64,000 nucleotides of DNA, taken from NCBI GenBank assembly GCA_020975725.1, contig QXJR01000006.1, positions 124,001-188,000 on the forward strand, written 5' to 3'. The position numbers and the translations under genes are program-made. Under the pieces are notes generated by a model, which ran no database searches, was not told the DNA's origin, and was given only the letters and a program-made list of their open reading frames with translations. Source of the stretch: Picocystis sp. L7 (taxonomy: Eukaryota; Chlorophyta; Picocystophyceae; Picocystales; Picocystaceae). Positions 1 through 8,600 of this stretch are shown piece after piece (positions within the stretch are counted from its first letter, which is position 1; every line of letters begins with the position of its first letter).

Positions 1-946
1 GTCGACGTGGGTCGGCTCCCCACTCCATGATCCAAACGGGTAGAGGCCGATTCACGTAGCGGAGTGTCTCCTCCACGTGTGGATCCTGCAAGTCCTTCAG
101 AGGACCTTGCTTGGCTCGGGCCTCCCCTTCGTCGGAGAGAAGATTCTCGAGGTAGGTGGGCCTTAGGCTCTCATCCTCACTCTCATCCATGGACTTGGTC
201 CCTGATCCCTCGGCCGGGGGCAGAGCCTCTCTCGCTCGGTTTGCCCTGGCTCGGGGCTTGCCGGGATCGGTAGCCAATGGGGCTGCCCCAACAGGGGATC
301 CAGCCAACGGCGAGCCCCCAACAGGGGCGTCTGCCTGGAGCGAGCTCCCAGATCCTGCTTCGGCCAATGGCGAGCCAGGATGAGGGGCATCAGCCAATCG
401 GATCGTTCGATCAACGTCGCCGCGCGCGCGCGCGATGGAGCGCGCATGATCGGCACGATCGGTGCGACCGACGGGCCGATCGGCGCGTGCGACGGGTCGA
501 ACAGTAGCCTCGGAGGCACGGCGCAGTTTCCGTACGTCCGAGGAGGCCAGATCGGCTTTCGCAGCCGATCTTTTGGCCTTCTTCCCACGGTGCTCGAGGG
601 TTTCGAAACCCTCGAGCGCACCGTCGTCCGGAGACGCCATGGCCAAGGCCGTGGGGGTGCGAACGGATTGGATAGCCTCTCGACCACCTCCAGAAGCACG
701 AGGCTTCTTCTGCTGGGAGGTGGGAGCGGCGAGCGCGGCTTTCGAAGCCGTTTCTCGCTCTTTTTCGTTCGCCTCCTCCACGAAACCCTCGCGAGCGGTT
801 CGTGGAGGCACGGCGCCTCTCTCCGGGCGCGCGCGTTCTCGCTTGGCGTCGGCAATGCCGACAGCCACCACCGTCGAAGCGGCGAGGGGTCGTTGACCGT
901 CGGCATTGCCGGCGCGTCCCTCGCTCGCTCCTTTTTTCTTCGCCAT
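1..946 (-). CDS. Ala/Arg-rich open frame running off the left edge, possible gag-like ORF
   Basis: Read on the minus strand from an ATG at 946 (MAKKKGASEG), the frame has no stop for 315 codons and leaves the window. The first 230 residues are low complexity, rich in Ala, Arg, Gly, Pro and Glu, with repeated PVGGSPLAGSPVG-like stretches. The last 60 residues before the edge look more structured (YLENLLSDEGE, then VEETLRYVNRPLPVWIMEW). No catalytic motif is visible. The frame lies downstream of, and on the same strand as, a retroelement fragment at 1276-1767. A gag-like first ORF of a retroelement is therefore possible, but an ordinary host gene cannot be excluded. High GC makes chance open frames likely here, so confidence is modest. 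The other frames over this stretch look like shadows. Confidence 0.35.
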   Translation of the reverse strand, partial: MAKKKGASEGRAGNADGQRPLAASTVVAVGIADAKRERARPERGAVPPRTAREGFVEEANEKERETASKAALAAPTSQQKKPRASGGGREAIQSVRTPTALAMASPDDGALEGFETLEHRGKKAKRSAAKADLASSDVRKLRRASEATVRPVARADRPVGRTDRADHARSIARARGDVDRTIRLADAPHPGSPLAEAGSGSSLQADAPVGGSPLAGSPVGAAPLATDPGKPRARANRAREALPPAEGSGTKSMDESEDESLRPTYLENLLSDEGEARAKQGPLKDLQDPHVEETLRYVNRPLPVWIMEWGADPRR

Positions 947-1275
947 GTCTTCGCCGCCACTCGCGGGCGGAAGACTCGTTGAACGGTGTGGCGCTTGCGC
1001 GCCCACCTCCTTTTCCTGTGGCGCGAAGACGACGAGGGTGGTGGCGTCGGCGTGCGTTCGCGCTCGTTCGCTCGTGCGTTCGTGTTGCCGCGGTGCTCGA
1101 GACCGTTGGGCGGAACGTTGAGGAACGTTGTTGTTTTTCTCGTTCCCCTCCGCCGCAATTAATATTACATCTTAACTCCATTGGGTAATCCGCCCGTGGC
1201 TAAGCCACGTATTTATCCGGTTCATCGGCCACAGAGCCCTTATTAGAAAGGGGGACAAACCGGTCCCTATTCGGG

Positions 1276-1767
1276 TTAGTCCTGGCCCTGCATCCGCCTA
1301 GGGACATGGCTAAGGAGGACGTCCCAGTGAGGGGAAGGCAAGGGCCTTCCTTGGGCATCCGAGAATATTCCCTCATGCCTCCCTAGTACCTCCTGGTAGG
1401 TAGCGAGATGCTGCAAGCGAGGGAACCAGGGAGCCTTTGGCCAATGCGGAGTGATCATGGTCACAAGGGCTCTAGGTTCGGCCTCCAGCTTGCCTATCAC
1501 GGAGTCAATGAGGCAACAGGGTGGGTGTGCCCATAGGTTGCCAAGACTAGCCCATTCTTGGGCGAGAGCATTGGTCTCCCGTGTAAAGAAGGCCGGACAT
1601 TGGGCATTGTTTGGCGAGGCAAACAAGTCCCAAGTGAATGGCCCGAATATAATTGAGAACCTCTCAAAAGCCTCACGATTGAGTGCATATTCCTCATCGT
1701 CGAAGGACAACCTCGGCAAGACAGGTGTCGCGAGAGGGCTGGGCGCAACAATTAGAAAGGTTCCCAT
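1276..1767 (-). mobile_element. Retroelement fossil, RNase H-region fragment
   Basis: The minus-strand reading contains DLFASPNNAQCPAFF, then WAHPPCCLIDSVIGKL and ITPHWPKAPWFPRL. This set of motifs is characteristic of the segment after reverse transcriptase (RNase H region and its C-terminal tail) in DIRS/Ngaro-like and some Ty3-like retroelements. Only about 490 bp are recognisable. No reverse-transcriptase core, integrase or tyrosine recombinase of this element is seen nearby, and I see no clear terminal repeats. It is a broken remnant, probably old. The family (DIRS-type or Ty3-type) is not settled by what is present. Confidence 0.6.
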
Positions 1768-2494
1768 CTTGTTTGTGGCCTTCCTTGGGATTAATTACAT
1801 CCCCGCAAGCGCAAGCACTTCCAAAAAAATGTCTACGTGGAATAAAGGGCAAGATACTTTCATATGGGATGTACGACAGGAGCATTAGCGTGCTGTATGG
1901 AAAACTTTGACATCCCTTGACGGCAAGGGAATTTGCGGCACCGACGCACAATAACAGCGACTCCACACGACGTTGTATCACGGCCTCGACGAAGGGTGAA
2001 GAAACCGGTTGGATAGGGAGCTAGCCACTTCCGAATGAATACCGTTCGTCGGTTACAAGCACTTCATCGACCTAAGCAACTCCTCAACCATGGTCCGTGA
2101 TGGGGTTGTCGTGCAAAAAGGCTCACCGCTGTTGTTACGACTTTCGAAACCTTCCGCCATGGCGGTATGTTCACCGACAATTTTGATTCGGACGGGGAGC
2201 GACTGTTTAGAAAAGCCTTGTCATCAAAGCGCATTATCGATGCACCTTTTGCTAGTCGTGAGTGGGGTTGCGCCTTGGGATGTTTGGTTCATGTTCTCCT
2301 CTTGCTTTTTCCGTACTGCTTTTCATTCTTCTTCCCAAGGAACCCCGAACCCGTCCTTTTCCCAACCTCCCCTTTGAACCTTCGGGTTCGAACCGGATCC
2401 CGCTCCCTTTCGGAAAGGAACTCTTTCCCAATCAACGTCTCGGGAGGAAAGGGATCCACCTGTCCACACGTTGTTTCGTCGATTTCGAGACGCG
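1768..2494. other. Intergenic, upstream of pyruvate kinase
   Basis: I see no convincing coding region. The stretch separates the retroelement remnant from pyruvate kinase and must hold that gene's promoter. The last 200 bases are pyrimidine-rich with short CCTTTGAACC and CTTTCGGAAAGG palindromic words, none of which I can assign. Confidence 0.4.
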
Positions 2495-4288
2495 ATGGCG
2501 TCTCTGGCGCAGCGATGGCGGACGAATGCGCGCGTTTCGGAGGACCGCGTCGGACGTGGAAGGTGGAGGACGAGGGTGGCAAGGCGTGGATCCCCTGCAG
2601 TGGACGGAGGAAACGGAAGCGAGCCGCTTTCGGTGGAATACGAGGCACACCTCACCTCCACCATCCCGGCCGTGTCTACCATCGAACAGCCGTGCGTCAA
2701 CTACGACATGGACGTCCTGGACGAAAATCCCATCCTCAACAAGTACGAAGATGAAGGACTCGCCTACGTGCGTCCCACCGGGACCTTCGCCAAGCAGACT
2801 CACGTGGTGTGTACCTTGGGACCATCCTCGAGGAGTGTGGAGATGGTGGAGAAACTGTTGATGGCAGGCATGAGTGTCGCCAGGTTCAACTTCTCCCATG
2901 GATCGCACGAGTATCACCAGGAAACACTGGACAACCTGAGGACGGCCACCAAAAACACCGGGCTCATGTGCGCGGTGTTGCTGGACACCAAAGGACCAGA
3001 GATCCGGACGGGGGAATTGGTGGATGGCAAACCGGTCACCTACGAAGAAGGTACCACCGTCAAAATAACCTCCAACTATGCCACCAAAGGTGACCATGGG
3101 ACCATAGCTATTTCCTATGCAAAGTTTGCACGCGTGGTGCGTCCTGGAAATATCATCCTGGTGGCAGACGGCTCCCTCATGCTGCGGGTGATTGATGTCA
3201 ATGGTGACCAAGGATACGCGAAGGCGATCTGCCTGAACACGGCTACCATTGGAGAAAGGAAAAATTGCAATCTACCCGGGGTCAACGTGGACCTGCCCAT
3301 TCTCACCAAAAAAGATGAGCAGGATCTCATCGATTTTGGGGTCAAGAATCAGGTGGACTTTGTTGCGGCATCCTTCGTGCGCAGTGCGTCCGATGTGAAA
3401 ATCATCCGGCACGTGCTTGGTGAAGAAGGGAAGTTTATCCGTGTCATATCCAAGATCGAAAATCAAGAGGGCCTTCGTAACCTCGGCGAAATCGTGGAGG
3501 AGTCAGACGGAATCATGATTGCAAGGGGAGATCTGGGCATGGAGATACCTTTAGAAAAGATGTTCCATGTGCAAAAAATGATGATCCAGAAGTGCAACCT
3601 GGCTGGAAAGCCCGTGGTGACCGCCACTCAGATGCTGGAGTCCATGGTGAACAACCCGAGACCTACGAGGGCAGAAGCTACCGACGTGGCGAATGCGGTG
3701 TTGGATGGGACAGATTGCGTGATGCTTTCGGGAGAAACCGCCGCTGGTAAGTTTCCGATCGAAGCCGTGAAGGTGATGCAAAGCATTTGCACAGAGGCAG
3801 AAAAATGCATTGACAACTACGAGGTTTGCCAGGCGCTCCTGAGGACGACCATGGCCCGGGGCAACCTCTCGGTCATCGAAAGTTTGGCGTCCTCTGCAGT
3901 GTCCACGGCAAGCAAAGTAGGGGCCAAGCTGATTGTGGCATTGGCTGCAAACGGAAATGCTGCAAGGCTTTTGTCAAAGTATAGACCTTGTGTGCCCGTG
4001 GTGGTGGGGGTGGTCCCGAGAGAGGGTCGGAGTGCGATCGGGTTCTCCGAACGGGACGCCAGCGGGCACATGGTGGCGAGACAATGCCTTTTGACCCGCG
4101 GATTGATTCCCTACATTACATCTCCCAAAGATCCGAAGCAGCATCCTGCAGGTGCAGCCCAGCAGTGCGTGGAAGAAGCCTTGGAGTTTGCCAAGCTCAA
4201 GGGTTTGGTGAGATCAGGCGACCTGGTAGTGACGATGCACAACGTCGACAAACGATGTGCCGCAGTCAAGGTGGTACCTTGTCCTTGA
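2495..4288 (+). CDS. Pyruvate kinase
   Basis: Pyruvate kinase transfers the phosphate of phosphoenolpyruvate to ADP, the last step of glycolysis. Visible motifs in order: TLGPSS (about residue 106), RFNFSHGSHEYH, LLDTKGPEIRTG (about 165), FVAASFVRSASDV, then IENQEG, the ARGDLGMEIP active-site segment (about 343), TATQMLESM and the RPTRAEATDVANAV/SGETAAGKFP stretch (about 412). The C-terminal regulatory domain is complete. The first in-frame ATG (2495) gives 597 residues. An internal ATG at 2708 would give 526, the usual length for cytosolic enzymes. The extra 71 residues are Arg-rich at first (MASLAQRWRTNARV), which could be an organelle-targeting leader or untranslated sequence. Plants and algae have cytosolic and plastid isoforms, and the sequence alone does not settle which this is. 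Confidence 0.95.
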   Translation: MASLAQRWRTNARVSEDRVGRGRWRTRVARRGSPAVDGGNGSEPLSVEYEAHLTSTIPAVSTIEQPCVNYDMDVLDENPILNKYEDEGLAYVRPTGTFAKQTHVVCTLGPSSRSVEMVEKLLMAGMSVARFNFSHGSHEYHQETLDNLRTATKNTGLMCAVLLDTKGPEIRTGELVDGKPVTYEEGTTVKITSNYATKGDHGTIAISYAKFARVVRPGNIILVADGSLMLRVIDVNGDQGYAKAICLNTATIGERKNCNLPGVNVDLPILTKKDEQDLIDFGVKNQVDFVAASFVRSASDVKIIRHVLGEEGKFIRVISKIENQEGLRNLGEIVEESDGIMIARGDLGMEIPLEKMFHVQKMMIQKCNLAGKPVVTATQMLESMVNNPRPTRAEATDVANAVLDGTDCVMLSGETAAGKFPIEAVKVMQSICTEAEKCIDNYEVCQALLRTTMARGNLSVIESLASSAVSTASKVGAKLIVALAANGNAARLLSKYRPCVPVVVGVVPREGRSAIGFSERDASGHMVARQCLLTRGLIPYITSPKDPKQHPAGAAQQCVEEALEFAKLKGLVRSGDLVVTMHNVDKRCAAVKVVPCP

Positions 4289-4554
4289 AGACTGCGAGGT
4301 CGCCAATGGCTGTACATCTTTGACCACGTGACACACTACCAAAAACCTGGTCCTTGTATGACCAGCGTGTTCAGGCTTCCGTAAGGGCGGTCCGGTTCAG
4401 CCGTCTTGGAGCCTTGCACTCTGCATTGCCTGCATCATAGCTTGTGGACCCGTTCGCTCGACCTTACCACCTCATTGTTTGCACATTGATTTGTAATTGA
4501 CCTGTCGTTCCTCGCCCACCACTCGTCCTTTTTGCTAAGGACCTCTCGTTGGCT

Positions 4555-4911
4555 TCAGCCTTGGGTCTGTTCCACCTCGGTCTCGGCCGACTTTCCGTCC
4601 GTGCGATACTTGACGTACGTGGCCCCGCTGTTGTACGTGCTGGCGGCCACGATTCCCACCACGACGGCCAGTGCGGCGAAGATGGCGACGCCGTACGTCG
4701 CGGCTTTGCCGAATCCATCCCACACGTCCCCTTCCCAAAAATCCTTCTCTTCCGACCCTTCCACGATCGGCTGGACCTCTTCCCGCGGCTTCTTCCTCTC
4801 CTTGACCTTGCGGGATCGCTTCTGGGCACGTGCACAGGTCTTCCTGGCGCGCGAAACCCCGCCGGCGATCCGCACCGGTGCTCCGAAGATGGCGTAAACT
4901 CGCATGGACAT
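4555..4911 (-). CDS. Small plastid-type single-span membrane protein
   Basis: 118 residues from the ATG at 4911 (MSMRVYAIFGAPVRIAGG). The N-terminus is Arg/Lys/Ala-rich with few acidic residues, as in a transit peptide. The mature part has an acidic-aromatic motif EEKDFWEGDVWDGFGKAA, then one hydrophobic span (VAIFAALAVVVGIVAA) followed by STYNSGATYVKYRT. The arrangement FWEG-x-WD, one membrane span, then TYN-x-GA resembles, from memory, a conserved but poorly characterised plastid protein of plants and algae; I cannot name the gene. The open frame continues upstream without an ATG. An 18-base motif shared with the MetAP2 upstream minisatellite lies 71 bp upstream of this ATG. Confidence 0.7.
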   Translation of the reverse strand: MSMRVYAIFGAPVRIAGGVSRARKTCARAQKRSRKVKERKKPREEVQPIVEGSEEKDFWEGDVWDGFGKAATYGVAIFAALAVVVGIVAASTYNSGATYVKYRTDGKSAETEVEQTQG

Positions 4912-4981
4912 CCACGTCGACTTGGTTTCTGGACTTGGTCGCAGAAACGTGCCCCGAGAGGACCAGGGACCCACCCCACCG

Positions 4982-4999
4982 GGGAGTTTCTTCTCTCGA
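4982..4999 (-). promoter_or_regulatory. GGGAGTTTCTTCTCTCGA motif, single copy
   Basis: This 18-mer on the plus strand is identical to the core of the nine-copy minisatellite upstream of MetAP2. Here it stands alone, 71 bp upstream of the ATG of the minus-strand membrane-protein gene. In the MetAP2 case the nearest copy is 78 bp upstream of the ATG, also on a minus-strand gene. The shared distance suggests a core promoter or transcription-start element. Function is inferred. Confidence 0.4.
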
Positions 5000-5026
5000 A
5001 GGGGGGGGAGAGAGTGTTTTACCTGG

Positions 5027-5056
5027 AAATATTGTATTGAGATCGTTACAATATTT
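5027..5056. repeat. Palindromic recombinase-site candidate, left
   Basis: Two 10-bp arms in inverted orientation, AAATATTGTA and TACAATATTT, separated by 10 bp (TTGAGATCGT). Inverted arms around a 6-10 bp spacer are the standard layout of tyrosine-recombinase core sites such as lox, FRT and dif. A second inverted pair, TAATCGATAT at 5058-5067 and ATATCGATTA at 5102-5111, follows directly. Confidence 0.5.
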
Positions 5057-5057
5057 T

Positions 5058-5111
5058 TAATCGATATCTTTGGAAAAGATCGCGATAGATGCAGGAAAGA
5101 AATATCGATTA
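5058..5111. repeat. Second inverted pair beside the left site
   Basis: TAATCGATAT (5058-5067) and its exact complement ATATCGATTA (5102-5111) flank 34 bp. The ATCGATATCTTT word is also found, inverted, near 7593-7604 at the other end of the element. It could be an accessory recombinase-binding arm or part of a promoter. Confidence 0.35.
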
Positions 5112-5200
5112 ATGGAATGACTTTGCCCTAGTTTGCGTTACGTCGTGCAGTACACAGGTCGTCGACTGCACCACACGTGCGGGAGAAATGGAGACGCAAA

Positions 5201-7348
5201 TCAAGATGGCGGAAGCGGCGAGGAGTCCCCGTCTTGGTCTTCTTGTGCCCTCGCCTTGCATTGCTTCCGGAGGTACAAGCATGCGCTTCGCCACATGAGG
5301 GTACGTCCGTGTTTTGTCTTCGTGGGCACATGCTCCTTCGCGAGATCAAAGAGCCTCGTTGCGTAGCTTGGATCGATGGGCACTTCTCCGTTCCATGCGT
5401 TCTTCTTGACCAACTCGCGTTCGATGTGTTCCATGATGAACTTGAGGTCGGCTAACAATACTCGGTCTTTTTTGTCCACCATAGCGTTTGTGAGCCTTTT
5501 CCATGGAGTTTGGCCTGATGAATAGCTCACAAAGGCTGCTTTCACAGATATTTTGGTTGGTATATGGAGAGGAGCTGTTGGCAAACGTGTGAGCCCAAGC
5601 ATGTTGGGCTCTTGAAGTGGATGTACGCATGGCCGTTGCCCACCACCCTCGATGCTTTCCGTCACTGCCGTCATGAGGGGCTGGATCATTTCTTGGAATA
5701 TGTTGCGGATGGAGGCTGATGTGATGTTCCCACAGTCAACATCTCTTTCTTCGAGGCATTGAAGAACAACTTTAGGAAGGTTGTCCTTCAATTTCTCGAT
5801 GGACTTGGCTGTTGATGTGCAACTGGACAGGATGTGCACATTCATCGGTATGCCGGTGGCCGTGATGCCGTTCCCACATCTGTCCTCATTGCCATCACAG
5901 GTCAGAAATCTCTGCAAACGCTCTCGGGATGGATCGTGCCATAGCGGTATAAACCGTAGAGGGTTCCCTTGGCCCAAATCGTGAAGCAAGAATGCCTCAT
6001 GGAACAAAAGAGTGGCCAAACAATGCTCCAACACAGGTTGCACTAGTGGTCTCCGTGTGAAACTCCCAAATGCCACTTTGAGGAGCTGATTAAGAACCAG
6101 CAAATCTACTCCGGGGAGGAAGTGAGGAGGAAGCTGAGCAAACTTTGTTCCACTTGATGGTGAAAGGCCGGCCACAATCCTACCAATGTATTGATCACCG
6201 GCCGCCTCGTACCGTAAGTAGGTGCTCAACACCTTGCCGGTGTCCCATCCGGCTCGATTGCACATAGCAACAATGCTTGGGCCATCGGTAACCCCAGATG
6301 TTACGAAGGTGCTACTTCCTTTCCGGTTGCTATGAGTCCCGATATCACTAGGTTCAAGGCCATATGCACGGAGCATTTCAACATTTTTTTCTTTCCATGC
6401 TACCATTTGCTTTGAATGCCTTGCATAAGCTGCTTGTTCATCAAAGAAAGCATTTCCATCTGAATCTGCCCTCTCGGTAGTGGCTAAAAACATTGCCAAG
6501 GATAATAATGGGCATATGTATGGAATGTTTGGGTTTGCATACACATGGTGTGGATATTGACCTTGCTTCCCTCCATCTTGATCATTCTTTTGTGTTGGAA
6601 TGTAAATCTTCATGCAATCATTGTCCCAAGCAAAGTGAGATAGCCGTAGAGCACAAGTTGTAGATGCCCTTGCCGAGAGATTCCATGAGTACACATGAAT
6701 GAAGTGGGCACTCCACAATCCATCTCGAAGAAGCTCATGTGCCATTGCACAATAGAGAGGAAACGGGAGAGAGCATTTTCCCACTTGATGTGACTCTCCG
6801 GCATCTTCCCCACGCTCTTGAGCAGAGACTCTCCTAAGGGCCGTGACAAGCTCCTTTGCATGCGTGTCAAACCATGGTGGCAAAGTCACACCCACCGAAC
6901 GAAACAAAAAGCGAAGGGCCGACTTAAAATTGCCATAGTTTTTCAAGTAGGATTCCCCTCCGTTTTTGTTCTTGCGCCGTATACTTGTAAGGAAGTAGCT
7001 CCATGCGGAGAAGTCCAACCGATCCAAATGAAGGATACCTTCCAACCCACTCCTATTTATAGGGTCAATATTAGCAAGTATATTCTTCACCTCTTTCACT
7101 CTTCGGTTTTCATCTTGCAAAATCACTCGTTTTACCCAATCTTCGCACATAAATTCGTGGGCACCAAGTTCTTTGAGCCCTTCATAGTTCTCAATCGCCC
7201 AAAGAAGGAACTTTGAGTTTTTGGTCGTGTAATCTCTCAAGGTAGCTTTGGACCTGCTCATTCTTTGAATATCTCGAGTCATAGAGACATCGATGGCATC
7301 TCTTCGAACGCGCTCGTTGCCGAGGCAGTCGTTCGGGTCTTGCGCCAT
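5201..7348 (-). CDS. Crypton-type tyrosine recombinase
   Basis: 715 residues from the first ATG at 7348; the open frame reaches 7459 without an earlier ATG. The catalytic domain of phage-integrase type is recognisable. The first catalytic Arg lies in NLSARAST (R227), a beta-hairpin Lys candidate in PTQKNDQDG, the H-x-x-R box in IGTHSNRKG (H339, R342), a Trp at the second His/Trp position (AGW, W368), and the nucleophile Tyr nine residues later (STYLRY, Y377). The stretch THS-x-RKG ... AAGDQYIGR resembles recombinases I recall from Crypton-like elements of stramenopiles and algae. The N-terminal 200 residues would be the DNA-binding SAM-like domain (KNYGNFKSALRFLF). The C-terminal 300 residues have no motif I recognise. 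All catalytic residues are present. Crypton enzymes move DNA by cutting and rejoining through a phosphotyrosine. Confidence 0.85.
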   Translation of the reverse strand: MAQDPNDCLGNERVRRDAIDVSMTRDIQRMSRSKATLRDYTTKNSKFLLWAIENYEGLKELGAHEFMCEDWVKRVILQDENRRVKEVKNILANIDPINRSGLEGILHLDRLDFSAWSYFLTSIRRKNKNGGESYLKNYGNFKSALRFLFRSVGVTLPPWFDTHAKELVTALRRVSAQERGEDAGESHQVGKCSLPFPLYCAMAHELLRDGLWSAHFIHVYSWNLSARASTTCALRLSHFAWDNDCMKIYIPTQKNDQDGGKQGQYPHHVYANPNIPYICPLLSLAMFLATTERADSDGNAFFDEQAAYARHSKQMVAWKEKNVEMLRAYGLEPSDIGTHSNRKGSSTFVTSGVTDGPSIVAMCNRAGWDTGKVLSTYLRYEAAGDQYIGRIVAGLSPSSGTKFAQLPPHFLPGVDLLVLNQLLKVAFGSFTRRPLVQPVLEHCLATLLFHEAFLLHDLGQGNPLRFIPLWHDPSRERLQRFLTCDGNEDRCGNGITATGIPMNVHILSSCTSTAKSIEKLKDNLPKVVLQCLEERDVDCGNITSASIRNIFQEMIQPLMTAVTESIEGGGQRPCVHPLQEPNMLGLTRLPTAPLHIPTKISVKAAFVSYSSGQTPWKRLTNAMVDKKDRVLLADLKFIMEHIERELVKKNAWNGEVPIDPSYATRLFDLAKEHVPTKTKHGRTLMWRSACLYLRKQCKARAQEDQDGDSSPLPPS

Positions 7349-7457
7349 CGTCGTTGCCAATCCTCCGTGCTCGTCGTTGTACGTCTCCCAACGGTCGACA
7401 AAAGGTAGATATCTCTGTCGACGAACATCGATACTTTCGACTGCGTTGATCGAGATC

Positions 7458-7486
7458 AAATATTGTAAGATATCAATACAATATTT
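7458..7486. repeat. Palindromic recombinase-site candidate, right inner
   Basis: AAATATTGTA, 9-bp spacer AGATATCAA, TACAATATTT. The arms are identical to those of the site at 5027-5056, and the spacer read on the other strand (TTGATATCT) resembles the left spacer TTGAGATCGT, so the two sites face each other. It lies 110 bp upstream of the recombinase ATG and could also act as the gene's operator. Confidence 0.5.
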
Positions 7487-7612
7487 CCATAAATTTTGGC
7501 ATCTCGTTTTCCCCGGTTTCGTTTTTGGTCCTTGAAAGGGGAATCGGGACCGAAAAAGAAAAGATTTTCGAAATATTGGACGAATGGTTACAAAAGATAT
7601 CGATAAATAGGG

Positions 7613-7642
7613 TCAGTTTGTAACGAAACCTTACAATATTTC
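7613..7642. repeat. Palindromic site, right outer, one degenerate arm
   Basis: On the minus strand: GAAATATTGTA, then nine bases, then TACAAACTG. One arm matches the other sites exactly and the second only at TACAA. It marks the outermost similarity to the left edge of the Crypton-like element and lies 28 bp from the end of the Mutator-like element. Confidence 0.35.
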
Positions 7643-7669
7643 TCGAGAAAGAGACCCAAGGGGGGGGGG

Positions 7670-8331
7670 GGTTGCGACTGAATTTTGGCCCCCCCCTCGA
7701 CTGAATTTTCACCCCCCCCCCCAGATGCACCCTCGTTTGGGAAGATCACACCCTTGTCCCACGAGTTAAGTCGAAGGGGGACTCCGATCGATCCCCGCGG
7801 GAATGGAAGGGATCGAAACAGAAGGGAGAGGTCCAACCCATAGGACTTCGGGTCGATTGGGAATGGACCGGGTTCGACGTACCCATCGAAACCAAGGGAA
7901 AAAGGACCAAGACCCGAATCACAGCCCCAGATCCAGACGAAGAAAAAAGACCGACGCATCGGAACGGATCGGAACGCGACGCGGCGTTCGTCGTGGGCAG
8001 AGGACGCGTAGCAGGTCAAGACGCCGCAGACGAAGAAGGAAGAGCACCTGGATGGGCAAGACGCGTCAAGCCATGCGGAAAGGACGCGGGAAAACGAGTG
8101 TGGGAAAACGTGGGAGCGTGCGAATGCACGGCACATCTGTGGCTCTGCCATCGATGGGCCCTGCACTCGCACCCAACTCGACTGGGTTGGACACCCCTGG
8201 GTACCTCGTCACGGTAGGGGAGGGGGCGAAAAGGGGGCGAACACCAACGTGGGGGGAGGACGACGAAGACACACCAACGCGACTGCAACGACGGGACGGA
8301 TCGAACGTGACGAGGACAGGACGGATCGAAC
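7670..8331 (+). repeat. Left terminal inverted repeat of the MULE
   Basis: 662 bp that match the complement of 10790-11439. The match stops at CGGATCGAAC, after which the two sides diverge. An open frame lies within it but is mirrored in the other arm and has no protein motif. Confidence 0.9.
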
Positions 8332-8600
8332 TAGCCGACTCTGGGTAAGGTAGCGCAACTGTCCGAAGGAGTCGTCGAGTCAAAGTACATCGTGGGTACC
8401 TGCATCGGCAGCGATTCTTTCCCGCCAAAAAGGTTGTTCAAAACGGGGGTCCTGAAGTGGGTCGTACAAACCAAGTCGCCACGGTTGCTGTACGAGCAAG
8501 GTCGCGAGTTTGCATAGGGGGGTCGACAGGTTGATTTCGGGGCTCTTCCATTTTGACAAAGGGGCTAGAAGTGTTGACCGGGCATTGCGATTTCAGAAGG

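Larger units (their letters stand above)
5026..7642 (-). mobile_element. Crypton-like tyrosine-recombinase element with terminal inverted sites
   Basis: About 2.6 kb. It holds one large tyrosine-recombinase gene on the minus strand. Both edges carry related sequence in inverted orientation: GAAATATTGTA at 5026-5036 and its complement TACAATATTTC at 7632-7642, and further in ATCGATATCTTT (near 5060-5071) against AAAGATATCGAT (near 7593-7604). A second, better match to the left palindrome lies at 7458-7489. Classical Cryptons lack long terminal inverted repeats, so the exact ends are uncertain. No clear target-site duplication is seen, as expected for tyrosine recombinases. The frame is intact, so the element may be recent. 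Confidence 0.6.

Noticed and set aside
2370-2410. GGTTCGAACC word resembling a tRNA T-arm
   Set aside because: No acceptor, D-arm or anticodon stem can be drawn around it; similar words recur near 57.6 kb.
7803-8348. 181-codon Arg-rich frame and its mirror at 10707-11306
   Set aside because: Both lie in the MULE inverted repeats and are the same sequence read twice. Composition is biased and there is no motif.
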